Origin: JAJKJG01 sp036389455
Lineage (GTDB): Bacteria; Pseudomonadota; Alphaproteobacteria; Rhizobiales; Beijerinckiaceae
Direction of reading: 5' to 3'
NCBI GenBank assembly: GCA_036389455.1
Contig: DASVPW010000041.1
Span: 1 to 64,000 of the forward strand
Length of the DNA stretch: 64,000 nt
The translations under genes and the position numbers were made by a program. The notes below the pieces were generated by a model that searched no databases, was not told where the DNA came from, and worked only from the letters and a program-made list of their open reading frames with translations. Shown here piece by piece: positions 63,533 through 64,000 of this stretch. Each line of letters begins with the position of its first letter. The first letter of the stretch is position 1.

Positions 63533-64000
63533 ATGACCGACACGAGCGCGACCGAAGCCTCCGCGGCCCTGTCCCTTGGGGACATCGCCGGGATCGCCGG
63601 GGCGGCGCTGCCCGCCGGCGCCGACGCGGGCTTCACGGTGCGGGGCGCCGCGGCGCTGGAGCACGCGGGGCCCGGCGAGATCGCCTACATGGACAGCGCC
63701 AAGTACGCCGATGCGCTCGCCGCCACCCGGGCCGGCGTGTGCCTGGTCTCGTCGCGCTTCGCCGGGGCCGTGCCGGCCGGGACGATCCCGCTCGTGTGCC
63801 GGCAGCCGTACCTGTCCTTCGCCCGGGTCGTGACGCGGCTCTACCCGGAAGCCATGCGGCCGCGGTCGAGCTTCGGTGAGGACGGCGTGTCGCCGCACGC
63901 GCTGATCCATCCGACGGCGCGGCTCGGAGAGGGCGTCGCTGCCGATCCCGGCGCGATCGTCGGGCCGGGGGCGGAGGTCGGCGCCGGCACCCGGATCGGC
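63533..64000 (+). CDS. lpxD: UDP-3-O-acylglucosamine N-acyltransferase, 5' part
   Basis: The frame is open from ATG 63533 (or 63530) to the window edge, giving 156 residues. The N-terminal LpxD uridine-binding domain is visible (AGPGEIAYMDSAKYADALAATRAGVCLVSSRFA, then VVTRLYPEAMRPRSSFGE), followed by the first hexapeptide-repeat coils of the left-handed beta helix (ALIHPTARLGEGVAADPGAIVGPGAEVGAGTRIG). It acts in lipid A synthesis. AATGGAG just upstream favours the second ATG. The rest of the gene lies beyond the window. Confidence 0.9.
   Translation, partial: MTDTSATEASAALSLGDIAGIAGAALPAGADAGFTVRGAAALEHAGPGEIAYMDSAKYADALAATRAGVCLVSSRFAGAVPAGTIPLVCRQPYLSFARVVTRLYPEAMRPRSSFGEDGVSPHALIHPTARLGEGVAADPGAIVGPGAEVGAGTRIG

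Noticed and set aside
62117..63910. CoA-transferase start extended to 63910
   Set aside because: The extra 191 residues are antisense to lpxD and its upstream gap and lack family similarity. The domain starts at 63337.

Overview
The window is a high-G+C, densely coded chromosomal segment from an alphaproteobacterium, most likely a member of the Hyphomicrobiales close to Methylobacteriaceae or Salinarimonas. Pointers are the strong G/C preference at third codon positions, the ileS-lspA-M16-M16 neighbourhood, a cheY-cheZ pair, a TIGR00730-LysM-ABC-psd block, citramalate synthase and several gene-end palindromes of kinds common in this order. The genus is an inference. I recognised no rRNA, tRNA, CRISPR array or transposase gene.

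Layout. 1-555: possible structured RNA and a palindromic repeat. 556-5464: a spermidine/putrescine-type ABC importer operon, interrupted by one AT-rich foreign-looking gene (1668-2672). 5473-10093: two transglutaminase-like proteins, a tartrate/isopropylmalate-type dehydrogenase, a luciferase-like monooxygenase and a DoxX protein. 10114-16010: a complete dipeptide/oligopeptide ABC importer on the minus strand. 16147-21279: two multidomain histidine kinases, transcribed divergently, then cheY-cheZ. 21519-29799: ribF, ileS behind a probable isoleucine-codon leader peptide, lspA, an exported protein and an M16 peptidase pair. 29917-37751: pgi, mutL preceded by four phased dyad boxes, an exported Cys protein, cysS, a GNAT, a truncated nucleotidyltransferase and cimA. 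37778-44091: envelope genes, including a LysM protein, an Atm1-type ABC exporter and psd, whose 5' end is duplicated.

44481-56503 is the most unusual part. It holds six signalling or effector genes: TIR-SUMF1, an exported caspase-Sel1 protein, an unknown exported protein and a TPR-like Ser/Thr kinase on the plus strand, then, convergent and 4 bp away, an FHA-transmembrane-trypsin protease and a SLOG-type two-TM protein split by one in-frame TGA. This domain mix is typical of bacterial conflict or cell-death signalling. I propose the locus as a candidate undescribed system in which a kinase and an FHA switch control envelope proteases.

56570-64000: a Tat-exported LVIVD protein, then a decaying pair (a class III cyclase that lost its stop by frameshift and a cysteine synthase gene broken by an internal deletion), an HMG-CoA-lyase-like enzyme convergent with a class III CoA-transferase, and the 5' part of lpxD at the window edge.
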